From: an uncultured Clostridiaceae bacterium
GTDB taxonomy: Bacteria > Bacillota > Clostridia > TANB77 > CAG-508
Reading direction: 5' to 3'
DNA: 64,000 nucleotides
NCBI GenBank assembly: GCA_930990125.1
Contig: CAKNOI010000001.1
Location: 1 to 64,000 of the forward strand
The number at the start of each line of letters is the position of its first letter. The stretch's first letter is position 1. The notes under the pieces were generated by a model. That model did not search any database, was not told the origin of the DNA, and worked only from the letters and a program-made list of their open reading frames with translations. The position numbers were made by a program, and so were the translations under genes. Below, one piece after another: positions 26,786 through 35,965 of this stretch.

Positions 26786-27778
26786 TTATCTTCCCTCTCC
26801 ACCAAGTGTTTCCATTTTTGTAGAATTATATTTTTGCTTGTTTGCTTTTTCTAAGTATCGTTTTATCTTTTTGACACTTTCTTGTTCTTTTCGTGTCAAT
26901 TTTTTCTCTTCTACATTACTTAAAATGATAATAGCTTTTTCATATTCTTTTGCACATATACAGTCTCTAACGGACGCTAGTATCTCTTTTTTAGACTTTT
27001 TTATAGGTATCGCTTGACTTTCTATTTTGCCCTTATTTTCTAAACATAACATATCTTTATGCACAGCTCCATCAGATTTTCCCAATTGTTGTGCAATTTC
27101 TGATTGTGTATAACCTGCGTTTACAAGAGCTAATACTTTTTCCTGCGCTGGTGTTATTTCTGCTCTTTTGGGCTTTTCGGGAAGAATTCCTTTTTGGCGT
27201 AATTGCGTAGCACACATTTGTACTTTATATGCAGAATATCCCAATTCTACTGCTATTTCTTTTAACATTTTTCCTTGTTCTACTAATTTTTTTACTTGTT
27301 GTTGAAAAGGAGTAAGCGTATTACGTTTTTTATATGTAATCTTTTTTATATCCTCTTTTGCAATAATGCCCTCTTTTATTAAAAAAATTTCTATCTGACT
27401 TACTGTTTCACCAGAATAACCTGTTTCTTTTACTATTTCAGCTCTTGTATATTGTTTCTTTATTAAATCTTTTACTAAGTTTACTTTTTCTTCTTCTCCA
27501 AATAAAGCTTCTGCTTCTCTAGGGGTAGATAATCCTTTTGGTTCTAGCTCTTCCTTTTTTGGTTTAGCCCCTTGTTTTTTAAATTTATCCCAAATCATAT
27601 CTATGGTTATTACTGCATCCCCTGTTACTTCTATTACTTCTTCTCTTCCTAATCCTGCTTGGAATAATTCTTCAATTTGTTTTATCTTATTTTGATATTT
27701 CTCTTGCCTTGATTCTTTCCTTTTCTGTTCTTTTATACTGTGCCATTGAATTGTCTCATTTCCATACTCTATCTCCAT
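26786..27778 (-). CDS. Tandem helix-turn-helix protein (four HTH modules)
   Basis: A 330-aa basic protein with at least four repeated ~40-residue modules of HTH shape, for example YTRAEIVKETGYSGETVSQI, MLKEIAVELGYSAYKVQM and YTQSEIAQQLGKSDGAVHKD, each ending in a hydrophobic-Gly-Ile type turn (KEGII, QKGIL, NKGKI). The C-terminal ~60 residues (KEYEKAIIILSNVEEKKL) form a helical pair shared with the next gene. I recognise no named family. It directly follows its paralogue (27785-28606) by 6 bases. Likely DNA binding through several HTH units; the target is unknown. Confidence 0.7.
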   Translation of the reverse strand: MEIEYGNETIQWHSIKEQKRKESRQEKYQNKIKQIEELFQAGLGREEVIEVTGDAVITIDMIWDKFKKQGAKPKKEELEPKGLSTPREAEALFGEEEKVNLVKDLIKKQYTRAEIVKETGYSGETVSQIEIFLIKEGIIAKEDIKKITYKKRNTLTPFQQQVKKLVEQGKMLKEIAVELGYSAYKVQMCATQLRQKGILPEKPKRAEITPAQEKVLALVNAGYTQSEIAQQLGKSDGAVHKDMLCLENKGKIESQAIPIKKSKKEILASVRDCICAKEYEKAIIILSNVEEKKLTRKEQESVKKIKRYLEKANKQKYNSTKMETLGGEGR

Positions 27779-27784
27779 TTTGTA

Positions 27785-28606
27785 TCACTCTCTTTCTGCC
27801 TTTTCGCTATTTTTTCGTATTTTTCCTACTAGTAATTGTTCCATTTTCCCTATGTTCTGTCTTTGCTCTTCTGTAAGTTCCTCTTCTTCTATACTTTGTA
27901 ATAGTAGCAAAGCTTTTTCATATTTTTTTTCGTGTAAAGATTGCTTGCATAATGCTATTTTTTCTCTTCTCCTTGTTGTTTCACTAGATACCCTATTTTT
28001 ATGTGTTTTGGGAACAGTTTCTACTATTTTTTTAGGTATTCTATCACTAGGTTTAATATCTTCCTTTTGTAATACTCCTTTATTTGTCATGGATTGTATC
28101 AAACGTGCTACTCTTCCATATTCTATATTTAATTCTTCAGCAATCTCTCTTCTGCTATATTGTTTTTCTGCCAATGCTTTTATTTGATCTTTTAGCTTTT
28201 GAAAAGCTTCTTTTCTTTCTTCTATGATTCTTTTTTCTTCCTCTGAAAAAGTAGCTGTTTGTTTTTTTCTTTCTGTTCCGGTTAAAAAACCTTTTAGTTC
28301 CATCTGATGTATGGCATAATATACTTTAGCATATGTAAATCCTAATGCACTTGCTATTTGTTTATTGTTATATCCTTTTGCAATATATTCTTTTATTGTT
28401 AATTCCAAAGGAGTAGGCTCTACTGCTGGCTCTTCTATTTTTTCTTTTATTGCTAATATTCCTTCTTCTTGTGCTCTTTCTAGTACCATTAGAATAAAAA
28501 TGGTAGAATAGCCGGTTTCTTTTTCTATTTGTACTACGGAATGTTTTTTCTTAAATAGGCTTATTATTTGTTCTTCTTGTTTTTGTTCTAATTCGTTATT
28601 CTCCAT
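27785..28606 (-). CDS. Tandem helix-turn-helix protein (three HTH modules), paralogue of 26786-27778
   Basis: A 273-aa protein with three HTH-like modules (for example SVVQIEKETGYSTIFILM, YNNKQIASALGFTYAKVYYA and YSRREIAEELNIEYGRVARL), a basic linker and the same C-terminal helical unit as its neighbour (KKYEKALLLLQSIEEEEL). The pair arose by duplication. The promoter at 28666-28694 overlaps the terminator of the preceding DUF1294 gene. The function is unknown; several HTH units in series suggest binding to long or repeated DNA sites. Confidence 0.7.
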   Translation of the reverse strand: MENNELEQKQEEQIISLFKKKHSVVQIEKETGYSTIFILMVLERAQEEGILAIKEKIEEPAVEPTPLELTIKEYIAKGYNNKQIASALGFTYAKVYYAIHQMELKGFLTGTERKKQTATFSEEEKRIIEERKEAFQKLKDQIKALAEKQYSRREIAEELNIEYGRVARLIQSMTNKGVLQKEDIKPSDRIPKKIVETVPKTHKNRVSSETTRRREKIALCKQSLHEKKYEKALLLLQSIEEEELTEEQRQNIGKMEQLLVGKIRKNSEKAERE

Positions 28607-28665
28607 TTTCCTTTCCTCCTTCTTTTTCTATTTTTAGTTATTTTTGCTTTGTAAGTTATGTAAAC

Positions 28666-28694
28666 ATTGTATCAAAAAAACGCAGAATAGTCAA
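28666..28694 (-). promoter_or_regulatory. Promoter of the tandem-HTH pair, nested in a terminator
   Basis: TTGACT, 17 bases, TACAAT (extended TGA) on the minus strand. The -35 lies in the loop of the upstream terminator hairpin, and the spacer contains its 3' arm and T-run. Confidence 0.8.
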
Positions 28695-28722
28695 TATTTT
28701 ATACATTCACCATTCTACGTTT
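28673..28722 (-). terminator. Terminator of the DUF1294 gene
   Basis: On the minus strand AAACGTAGAATGG pairs with CTATTCTGCGTTT (two G-U pairs), followed by seven T. It overlaps the promoter of the next operon. Confidence 0.75.
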
Positions 28723-28727
28723 GTTAC

Positions 28728-29036
28728 TTATAAAGAATACAATGTTATCAATCCCCAAATAAGTAAAATTGCTTCTACTATAGTAATAGTAGGGAAACCA
28801 ATATAAAACTTAGGTTTTTGTGTTTTATGTCTAAATTGGTACATTCCTATGGTGCCTCCCATTCCTCCTCCTAATAATACCAAAGTAAATAAGGCATGTT
28901 CACTAATTCTCCATTTACCTTTTTTCGCCTTTCGCTTATCTAGCCACATTGCCAAAAAAGTTATTACATTAATACCTACTAAGTATATGAAAACATGAGG
29001 GATACTAAAAATTTCTTTTATTGCTTCGTACTGCAT
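28728..29036 (-). CDS. DUF1294 family small membrane protein
   Basis: A 102-aa protein with three hydrophobic segments. The family signature DKRKAKKGKWRISEHALF and GGGMGGTIGMYQFRHKTQKPKF is clear. Members (YsdA-like) are small membrane proteins of unknown role, often with a cold-shock domain partner, which is absent here. ATG at 29036 has AGGTGG 5 bases upstream; the GTG at 29045 overlaps that site. Confidence 0.85.
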   Translation of the reverse strand: MQYEAIKEIFSIPHVFIYLVGINVITFLAMWLDKRKAKKGKWRISEHALFTLVLLGGGMGGTIGMYQFRHKTQKPKFYIGFPTITIVEAILLIWGLITLYSL

Positions 29037-29051
29037 TTTTACCACCTTTTC

Positions 29052-29080
29052 TTTACATTTTACATAATATATGTTATACT
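29052..29080 (+). promoter_or_regulatory. Promoter of the zinc-ribbon orphan
   Basis: TTTACA, 17 bases, TATACT on the + strand, about 40 bases before the ATG at 29122. Confidence 0.65.
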
Positions 29081-29121
29081 AATAATTGTCCTAAGACTTT
29101 ATTTTACAGAGGAGGAATAAC

Positions 29122-29370
29122 ATGTCTAACGAATATGAAGAAATGTTATTGTCGTTTCATTTAATCAGCTCTTGCCCTATGGATTGTGGACCTACTTATG
29201 AGGTAACCGGAAAGGATTTATTTCCTTACCGCTATATGAAACCCAATGGTGAATTGGGCGATATCCGGATAGGATATCGGTGTCCGCATTGCGGCGAGAT
29301 AATACAGTGCGCTGTATCAGATGATTTAGCTATCTATCTTACCAGCAAGAAAACTGTTCTGTGTATCTAA
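29122..29370 (+). CDS. Small zinc-ribbon-like protein (orphan gene)
   Basis: An 82-aa protein with two Cys pairs, CPMDC near residue 19 and CPHCGE near 54, the second a typical zinc-ribbon knuckle. No family is recognised. The gene stands alone on the + strand with its own promoter, a GAGGAGG site and a strong terminator. Its codons (two CGG, plus CGC, CCG, GGC, CTG) differ from those of the neighbouring core genes, which suggests a different origin. The Arg before CPHCG fits CGG being read as Arg here. Confidence 0.65.
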   Translation: MSNEYEEMLLSFHLISSCPMDCGPTYEVTGKDLFPYRYMKPNGELGDIRIGYRCPHCGEIIQCAVSDDLAIYLTSKKTVLCI

Positions 29371-29395
29371 AAAAGAAACTAACTCCTTAGGACGG

Positions 29396-29426
29396 CAAGC
29401 GTAGCAAATGCTACGCTTGTTTTTTG
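29396..29426 (+). terminator. Terminator of the zinc-ribbon orphan
   Basis: CAAGCGTAGCA, AA, TGCTACGCTTG followed by TTTTTT. It also lies at the 3' end of convergent polC. Confidence 0.92.
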
Positions 29427-29427
29427 C

Positions 29428-32400
29428 TTAAGCAAATAAACTCATTTGATTGCTTTGTGTCATGCCTTTTAAGCATCCAAATTTATCTAATAATTCTAGT
29501 ACCGATTTTCCTGCTTTAGAGCGTATTTTTAAATCATCAATAGACATAAATTTTCCATCTTTTTTTGCTTCATCAATACTTTCTGCAGCAACCGTACCCA
29601 GTCCTGGAATACTATTTAATGGAGGCCTTATTCCATCCGCTTCCATTTTAAATTTAGTAGCATGAGACTTATATAAATCTATTGGTAAAAAGGTAAGACC
29701 TCTTTCGTACATTTCTAATACAATTTCTAAAACAGAGTACATATCTTTATCTTTAGCTGTTGCACTATTTCCTTGTAACTCGATTTCTTTCATTTTATTT
29801 TTTACTTTTTCTTTACCAAAAGCCATACATTCACTATCAAAGCCATCTGCACGAATAGAAAAATAGGCTGTATAATAAGCCTTTGGAATATGTACTTTAA
29901 ACCAAGCAATACGAAATGCCATTGTTACATAGGCTGCTGCGTGTGCTTTTGGGAACATGTATTTAATTTTTTTACAAGATGCAATATACCAATCTGGCAC
30001 ATTATGTTCTATCATCATTTGCTCTTGTTCTGGTTTTAGTCCTTTTCCTTTACGTACCGATTCCATTATTTTAAATGCAGGGTTTGGTGGTAATCCTTTT
30101 TTAATAAGATAAATCATAATATCATCTCTGGTACAAATAGCTTCGTCTAGTTTTATGGTTCCTTCTTGAATTAAGGTTTGTGCATTATTAAGCCATACAT
30201 CCGTACCATGAGAAAGTCCAGAAATTCTTAAAAGCTCTTCAAAAGTAGTTGGTCTGGTATCTACTAACATTCCTCTTACAAACTTTGTTCCAAACTCTGG
30301 AACTCCAAATGTACCTACTTCAGAATGTATTTGCTCTGGTGTTACCCCCAGTGCTTTTGTAGAACTAAAAATAGACATGGTTTCTTTATCATCTAGTGGT
30401 ATTTTAGTAGGGTCAATTCCGGTTAAGTCTTGTAGCATACGAATCATGGTAGGATCATCATGACCTAGAATATCAAGTTTTAGCAGGTTTTTATCAATAG
30501 AGTGGTAATCAAAATGGGTGGTAATAATATCAGAGTTTGGATCATCTGCTGGATGTTGTACTGGGCAGAACTCATAAATTTCTCTTCCCTTTGGTACAAC
30601 AATAATTCCACCAGGGTGTTGACCTGTTGTTCTTTTTACACCGGTACATCCTACTGCAAGTCTTGATACTTCTGCACTACTTACTGGTATATGCCTTTCT
30701 TCGTAATATTTTTTTACATAACCAAATGCAGTTTTGTCTGCTATAGTACCTACGGTTCCTGCTTTAAATGTAGTACCTTTGCCAAAAATTACTTCTGTAT
30801 ATCTATGTGCTTTTGCTTGATACTCTCCAGAAAAGTTTAAGTCAATATCTGGCTCTTTATCTCCGTTAAATCCCAAGAATGTTTCAAAAGGAATATCCAT
30901 ACCGTCTTTTGCTAAGTCGTGTCCGCATTTAGGACATTTTTTATCTGGTAAGTCAAATCCATTTTTGTACCCATAGTCGGTAAAGTCAGAATACTTACAA
31001 TTTGGACAACGGTAATGTGGTTGAAGCGAGTTAACTTCTGTAATACCTGTCATATTTGCCACAAAAGAGGAACCTACAGAACCTCTGGAACCTACTAGGT
31101 AGCCATCTTCATTGGATTTCCATACTAGTTTTTGTGCAATAATATACATTACCGAGAACCCATTTTTTATAATAGATTCTAGTTCTTTGTTTAGTCTGGT
31201 TTGTACAATCTCTGGTAGTGGGTCTCCATATAATTCTTTTGCTCTTTTCATGGCAATTTCTTCTATCATTTTTTCGCAACCTGGTATATGTGGAGGGCAT
31301 TTTTCTGGAGAGATTGGACTAATGTTTTCGCACATGTCTGCTATTTTATTGGTGTTGGTTACTACTACTTCATAGCATTTGTCTGGTCCTAGGTAAGAAA
31401 ACTCTTGTAACATTTCCTCTGTTGTCCTTAAGTATAATGGTGCTTGCTGGTCGGCATCTTCAAAGCCTTGTCCTGCCATTAAAATTCTTCTGTAAATTTC
31501 GTCTTGCGGATCTAAAAAGTGCACATCACAAGTTGCTACTACTAATTTATTTAATTTATCACCTAATGCTACAATTTTGCGGTTAATATCTTTTAGTGCT
31601 TCTTCATCTGGAACTGTTCCATCACGTACCATAAACATGTTATTTCCTATTGGCTGAATTTCTAAGTAATCATAATCTTTGGCAATTTCTTCTATCTCCT
31701 CATCAGACTTACCTGCTACAATAGCACGGTAAAGCTCCCCTGCCTCACAAGCACTTCCTAATATTAAGCCTTCGGAATATTTTTTATATAAGGATTTTAA
31801 GATTCTAGGTTTTTTGTAAAAATAATCTAAATGAGAAAAAGACACTAGTTTATATAAATTTTTTAGTCCTATATAATCTTTGGCTAGAATAATTGCATGG
31901 TAACTTGGTAGTTTTTTATAAGCATCTTTTTCGTTTCCAAAACTGGTATTAATCTGTGCTATTTTCTTTATTCCTTTTTCTTTTAACATGGAAAGCATTA
32001 CATTAAATACTTTTACAGTAGTATCTACATCATCTAAAGCACGGTGTGCCACTTCTACTTTTATTCCTAAATTTTCTGCAATAATGCCTAATTTGTATTT
32101 TTTATAATCTGGAAATAGCTCTTTAGCTAAACGTAGCGTATCTATATAGGTATTATCTAATTCTAAGCCAAGCTCTTTGGCATTGTATTTTAAAAATCCA
32201 ATATCAAAATCCGCATTATGTGCTACCAAAACACTATCTCCAATAAACTCTAATACTTTTGGTAATACCTCATCAATAGTCTCTGCATCTTTAACCATAT
32301 CGTCTGTAATATGGGTTACCTCTACTACTTTTTCTGGAATTGGTTTTTCTGGATTTACAAAGCAGGAAAATTCGTCTATTACTTTACCATCTTTTACTTT

Positions 32401-33798
32401 CATAATACCTACTTCTGTTATTTTTTCCGTACGGAAGGAAAGTCCTGTTGTTTCTAGGTCTAGCACACAATACGTAGTGTCTAAATCTTGCTCTTTTGGA
32501 AAAGAAACCGATGGGTTTTTATCTGGTACCAAATATGCCTCTACTCCATAAATCACTTTCATGTCTTTGTTTTCTCTTCCAAGAAGTTTATAAGCATCTG
32601 GAAAAGCTTGTACCACTCCATGGTCTGTAATAGCAATCGATTTCATGCCCCATTTCATGGCACGTTTAATTAAATCTTTTGCACTACTTACTGCATCCAT
32701 TTGGCTCATTTGGGTATGCATATGAAGTTCTACTCTTTTTACATCGGATAAGTCTTGTCTTACCACCTTTTTTCTACCTGCTGTTTCTACAATAACATTG
32801 GCAATAACACCAAGCTCTTTTGCAAAAGGGTCATATTGTGCTGTTCCACTTATTTTGAGTCCTTTGGCATTTGTAATTCTATCCATTACGGTTTTTACTT
32901 TTTCTGCCTCGACAAATGCTTTACAAGTAATGGTACTACTTCCATCGTACAAGTCAAACATTACCAATGTTTTTCCGTTTTTTAATTCTCTAGAATCGGT
33001 ATGTACTACTTCTCCATCTAGGCAAACTTTTCCACTATCTACCGATAAATCAGAGACTTTTACAAGTTCTTCTTTAATATTTGGGTTTCTTCCTAAAATT
33101 AATGGTGTTACCTCTTCTTCTTTTGCTTCTTCTGCTACTGAGTTTGCTTCTTTTGGCACGGTATTTGCATGTTTTTCTGTAGCTTTATCTGTTTTACCTT
33201 CATTGGATTTTGCCTCTTCTGCAGATACCACCCAATCCTTTTGTGCAAGCTGAGCAGCAAGTTTTTCTGCAAAAATAGCGTGTTCTTCGCATAATTTTTT
33301 ATATTCTTCTTCTGAATTATCTAAATACTCTACTTTATATTTTTTACAATAAATATTGGTTATGGTGTCTTCTAGTATTTTGTCAAATCCTCGTAACATT
33401 AATATTTCTGCGCCTTTTAGTTTTAAATGTACTAAAATTTTATTTTCTTGTAAGGTAATGGTACTATTTTTTAAAATTGCCTTTGTTAATGGGTACTTAT
33501 GTGACATATATTCAATAATATCTTCCCACTCTTTAGGAATAATAGAATCATCCCATTTTTCTATATCTTGATAATGAATTACAATACTAATATATTTAAT
33601 CTGAAACCTATTTTCTAAATACGTTTCAAAAGAAAGCAAATCTTTTACCAAAATACTAGAACAAGAAAGAATAAATATTTGCAATTTATCTTCTTTTTTA
33701 AACAACTTTATTCCTTGTACAACTGCATCTTTTAAGTTAGATGAAGTTGTAAAATCATTAAATACATTTTGAACGGTTTTATCTGTATTTTCTGCCAT
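29428..33798 (-). CDS. polC: DNA polymerase III alpha subunit, PolC type
   Basis: A 1456-aa replicative polymerase with built-in proofreading. In order: N-terminal domain, OB fold (about 245-325, KVCLDGEVVHTDSRELKNGK), PHP domain (VELHMHTQMS near 357, AITDHGV) interrupted by the DEDD exonuclease (LDLETTGLSF near 447, LVAHNADFDIGFL), then the C-family palm (PDIDLNFSG near 985) and zinc-finger-like CPNCKYSD/CPKCGHD pairs. It ends QMSLFA, a sliding-clamp-binding QxxLF tail. AGGGGG precedes the ATG. All four 'ccg' in-frame possibilities fail: no CGG codon in the gene. PolC is the leading-strand enzyme of low-GC Gram-positives. Confidence 0.98.
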   Translation of the reverse strand: MAENTDKTVQNVFNDFTTSSNLKDAVVQGIKLFKKEDKLQIFILSCSSILVKDLLSFETYLENRFQIKYISIVIHYQDIEKWDDSIIPKEWEDIIEYMSHKYPLTKAILKNSTITLQENKILVHLKLKGAEILMLRGFDKILEDTITNIYCKKYKVEYLDNSEEEYKKLCEEHAIFAEKLAAQLAQKDWVVSAEEAKSNEGKTDKATEKHANTVPKEANSVAEEAKEEEVTPLILGRNPNIKEELVKVSDLSVDSGKVCLDGEVVHTDSRELKNGKTLVMFDLYDGSSTITCKAFVEAEKVKTVMDRITNAKGLKISGTAQYDPFAKELGVIANVIVETAGRKKVVRQDLSDVKRVELHMHTQMSQMDAVSSAKDLIKRAMKWGMKSIAITDHGVVQAFPDAYKLLGRENKDMKVIYGVEAYLVPDKNPSVSFPKEQDLDTTYCVLDLETTGLSFRTEKITEVGIMKVKDGKVIDEFSCFVNPEKPIPEKVVEVTHITDDMVKDAETIDEVLPKVLEFIGDSVLVAHNADFDIGFLKYNAKELGLELDNTYIDTLRLAKELFPDYKKYKLGIIAENLGIKVEVAHRALDDVDTTVKVFNVMLSMLKEKGIKKIAQINTSFGNEKDAYKKLPSYHAIILAKDYIGLKNLYKLVSFSHLDYFYKKPRILKSLYKKYSEGLILGSACEAGELYRAIVAGKSDEEIEEIAKDYDYLEIQPIGNNMFMVRDGTVPDEEALKDINRKIVALGDKLNKLVVATCDVHFLDPQDEIYRRILMAGQGFEDADQQAPLYLRTTEEMLQEFSYLGPDKCYEVVVTNTNKIADMCENISPISPEKCPPHIPGCEKMIEEIAMKRAKELYGDPLPEIVQTRLNKELESIIKNGFSVMYIIAQKLVWKSNEDGYLVGSRGSVGSSFVANMTGITEVNSLQPHYRCPNCKYSDFTDYGYKNGFDLPDKKCPKCGHDLAKDGMDIPFETFLGFNGDKEPDIDLNFSGEYQAKAHRYTEVIFGKGTTFKAGTVGTIADKTAFGYVKKYYEERHIPVSSAEVSRLAVGCTGVKRTTGQHPGGIIVVPKGREIYEFCPVQHPADDPNSDIITTHFDYHSIDKNLLKLDILGHDDPTMIRMLQDLTGIDPTKIPLDDKETMSIFSSTKALGVTPEQIHSEVGTFGVPEFGTKFVRGMLVDTRPTTFEELLRISGLSHGTDVWLNNAQTLIQEGTIKLDEAICTRDDIMIYLIKKGLPPNPAFKIMESVRKGKGLKPEQEQMMIEHNVPDWYIASCKKIKYMFPKAHAAAYVTMAFRIAWFKVHIPKAYYTAYFSIRADGFDSECMAFGKEKVKNKMKEIELQGNSATAKDKDMYSVLEIVLEMYERGLTFLPIDLYKSHATKFKMEADGIRPPLNSIPGLGTVAAESIDEAKKDGKFMSIDDLKIRSKAGKSVLELLDKFGCLKGMTQSNQMSLFA

Positions 33799-33846
33799 TT
33801 TTATTTGCCCCCTAAAGAAAACAACTTTTGCTTATTATCTTATCAC

Positions 33847-33884
33847 AAAAAAAGATTCTTGGGAACACCCAAAAATCTTTTTTT
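33847..33884. terminator. Hairpin with A- and T-runs upstream of polC
   Basis: AAAAAAAGATTCTTGGG, loop, CCCAAAAATCTTTTTTT (one mismatch). It can end transcription from the Cys-cluster gene before polC or from the opposite direction. Confidence 0.7.
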
Positions 33885-33885
33885 A

Positions 33886-33914
33886 AAAAAGAAAGCAGTA
33901 GATAACTGCTTCCT
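33886..33914 (-). terminator. Terminator of the Cys-cluster gene
   Basis: On the minus strand GAAGCAG, loop, CTGCTTTC followed by TTTTTT, just after the stop at 33924. Confidence 0.75.
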
Positions 33915-33923
33915 TTTTCTCTT

Positions 33924-34637
33924 TTACACAATGAATCCATAGTTTCTTAGATTTTCCATTAAGAAGACTAACTCCCTTTCTTCTGCCGAAATCATTCCAA
34001 CAGACATTTGTTTCGTATAGATTTGGCGTATCAAGGCATCTGCTTGTTCTTGCATTACCTTTTGTACTGTTTTGCCTGTAAAATGACTTACCAAAGCCTT
34101 TAATGTTTTTTGATGCTTATACCATAACGTTTCCAAAATGCTGTCTGTTACAATGGGATGGCAGGATAAATTTCCATTTTCATATCCAGGAATACACATA
34201 ATTCCCAAAGAAGGTCTATCTTCTATCGAAAAAGGACAACCATTGGGAGTCCATAAGCGACAAGCTCTTTTCGTGGATAAAAAATCAACAATGGGTCTTC
34301 CCTCATTCCTTGTTCTTACATATAGAAGAATTTTAACATGCTTCTCGTAAAAAACTGGCTGTGAAATAATGGATATATACCCCTTTTCCAATTTCGTTTT
34401 TAAACCATTAAAGCTCAAATCCTGAAAATCCATGGGTAAATAGGAACAACCATTATGCTTGCAACAGGACCCTCCACACTCGGCACAAAGGCTTTTGTTC
34501 TGTAATGGCATTAATTTTTGGATTATCTCGGCCTTTGTTAGTGCATTTTTTCCAACAAACACTTCTTCACGGTTTAATTCCTCTCTTATCTCTTGGTACC
34601 GCTTGTTTTCAAAAATACTTTCTTTTTTGGAATTCAT
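33924..34637 (-). CDS. YkgJ-like Cys-cluster protein
   Basis: A 237-aa protein with a Cys cluster CAECGGSCCKHNGC (near residues 55-68) and later cysteines in RACRLW, NGCPF, IMCIPG and LSCHP. This spacing matches the YkgJ/FliB-like family that binds zinc or an iron-sulfur cluster. The function is not known. It has its own TTGACT-17-TACAAT promoter (34719-34747) and terminator, and one in-frame CGG read as Arg (NKRYQE), so it groups with the orphan genes of the window. Confidence 0.7.
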   Translation of the reverse strand: MNSKKESIFENKRYQEIREELNREEVFVGKNALTKAEIIQKLMPLQNKSLCAECGGSCCKHNGCSYLPMDFQDLSFNGLKTKLEKGYISIISQPVFYEKHVKILLYVRTRNEGRPIVDFLSTKRACRLWTPNGCPFSIEDRPSLGIMCIPGYENGNLSCHPIVTDSILETLWYKHQKTLKALVSHFTGKTVQKVMQEQADALIRQIYTKQMSVGMISAEERELVFLMENLRNYGFIV

Positions 34638-34718
34638 TTCATTTACACTCCTTAAAATATTACATTTTCTCTAATGTATTTTCTATGTAAAAGAGACTTC
34701 ATACAAAAGAGTATTTAT

Positions 34719-34747
34719 ATTGTACCAAATTTTCGTCCAAAAGTCAA
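34719..34747 (-). promoter_or_regulatory. Promoter of the Cys-cluster gene
   Basis: TTGACT, 17 bases, TACAAT on the minus strand. Confidence 0.75.
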
Positions 34748-34766
34748 TTTATGTAAATCTGCAAAA

Positions 34767-34844
34767 CAAAAGGGACGGGGGTTTTTGGCAGAAAGATGTT
34801 TTTTTATTAAAATCTCTGCCAAAATTCCCCGTCCCTTTTGTTTT
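34767..34844. terminator. Long G-rich hairpin terminator
   Basis: Arms of about 26 bases (AAAAGGGACGGGG with TTTTGGCAGA, and their complements) around a T/A loop, with flanking A- and T-runs. It begins just past the stop of the AI-2E family gene and should terminate it. The GC-rich GGGACGGGG core is unusual for this AT-rich genome. Confidence 0.85.
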
Positions 34845-35951
34845 TTAATCTAATTCAAAGAAGGTTTTGAGTACTCCTTTTTGTATCATTTCGCGGAATA
34901 TGTTTTTGATGATAATTAAAATAATTGGTCCTAATAGTAGTCCTAGTACTCCTATTAGTTTAAATCCTGTGTACATACCAAATAGTGTGAGGATTGGGTG
35001 TAATCCCATTTGTTTGCTTACTACTTTTGGTTCTGCTAGGTTTTTGATAATTGCCCAAATGCCCCATAGTACCATAATAGCAATAGCAAGTGGTACGTTT
35101 CCGGTAAGAAGGGACCAAATTGCCCATGGTATCATTACAGCCCCTGCTCCAAAGAGTGGGAGTAAGTCTACAAAGCCTATAAATATTGCCATGGTTACTG
35201 GGTATCCTACATTAATACCAAATAGATTGATGAGTGTAAGACCTATTAACATGAGTACAAAACATCCCAAAGAAAGTTTTGCTTCTGCTTTTATATAGTT
35301 CCAAGATACACTAAAGGTTTCTTTTACAATAACATTTACATGTTCTAACCATTTTTTAGGTATTTGTCTTTGAATTTGTTTTATAACGTAGTCTCTATCC
35401 ATACAAGTAAAAATGATAGCAAGTATGGTAATAAAGGTATAGGTTATCGTACTTGGAACAGCAGATGCTGTATTTACTAGGCTTGTTAGTACTTCTGTTA
35501 CTAATACTTTAACCGTATTTAAAATGCCATCTAATGAATTTTGCACTAAACTTACAACCTCAGCCGGGATTTGTAGCTTGCCTTCTTGCAAGTCAGATAT
35601 TAGCCCCATTGCCCATGTGTAGGTGTCTCCAAAATATACATTTAAGTTAGCAAGTAGACTAGTGGACTCGGAAATTGCTTTAGAAATTACGAGTGTTAAT
35701 ACTCCTCCTAATAGCACTACAATTAAAATAAGTGTTACAATGCTTGCCATACCTCTTTTCCATTTCCATTTTTTCATAAAGAAACGAATAATTGGTTCTA
35801 GCAATGTAGCAATAAATAGTGCAATTAAAAATGGTAGGTAAAAAATTGCTACTTTATAGGCTACAAAGATACCAAGCAAAATTCCTGCTAGAATAAGTAT
35901 CTTTATTCCTATTTTTTTATAATATTTTATTTTTTCATTTTCTTGTTCCAT
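34845..35951 (-). CDS. AI-2E family transporter
   Basis: A 368-aa protein with the layout of the AI-2E/TqsA family (PF01594-type): helices at residues 15-60, a paired helix near 65-90, a soluble segment, and a C-terminal block of helices with the family's PKVVSKQMGLHPILTLFGMYTG region. Members export autoinducer-2 or act as ion or small-molecule carriers; in Firmicutes (YtvI-like) the substrate is usually unknown. It lies 14 bases downstream of the CtpE-like ATPase gene and is probably in its operon. Confidence 0.88.
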   Translation of the reverse strand: MEQENEKIKYYKKIGIKILILAGILLGIFVAYKVAIFYLPFLIALFIATLLEPIIRFFMKKWKWKRGMASIVTLILIVVLLGGVLTLVISKAISESTSLLANLNVYFGDTYTWAMGLISDLQEGKLQIPAEVVSLVQNSLDGILNTVKVLVTEVLTSLVNTASAVPSTITYTFITILAIIFTCMDRDYVIKQIQRQIPKKWLEHVNVIVKETFSVSWNYIKAEAKLSLGCFVLMLIGLTLINLFGINVGYPVTMAIFIGFVDLLPLFGAGAVMIPWAIWSLLTGNVPLAIAIMVLWGIWAIIKNLAEPKVVSKQMGLHPILTLFGMYTGFKLIGVLGLLLGPIILIIIKNIFREMIQKGVLKTFFELD

Positions 35952-35965
35952 CGTTTTCTCCCTTT

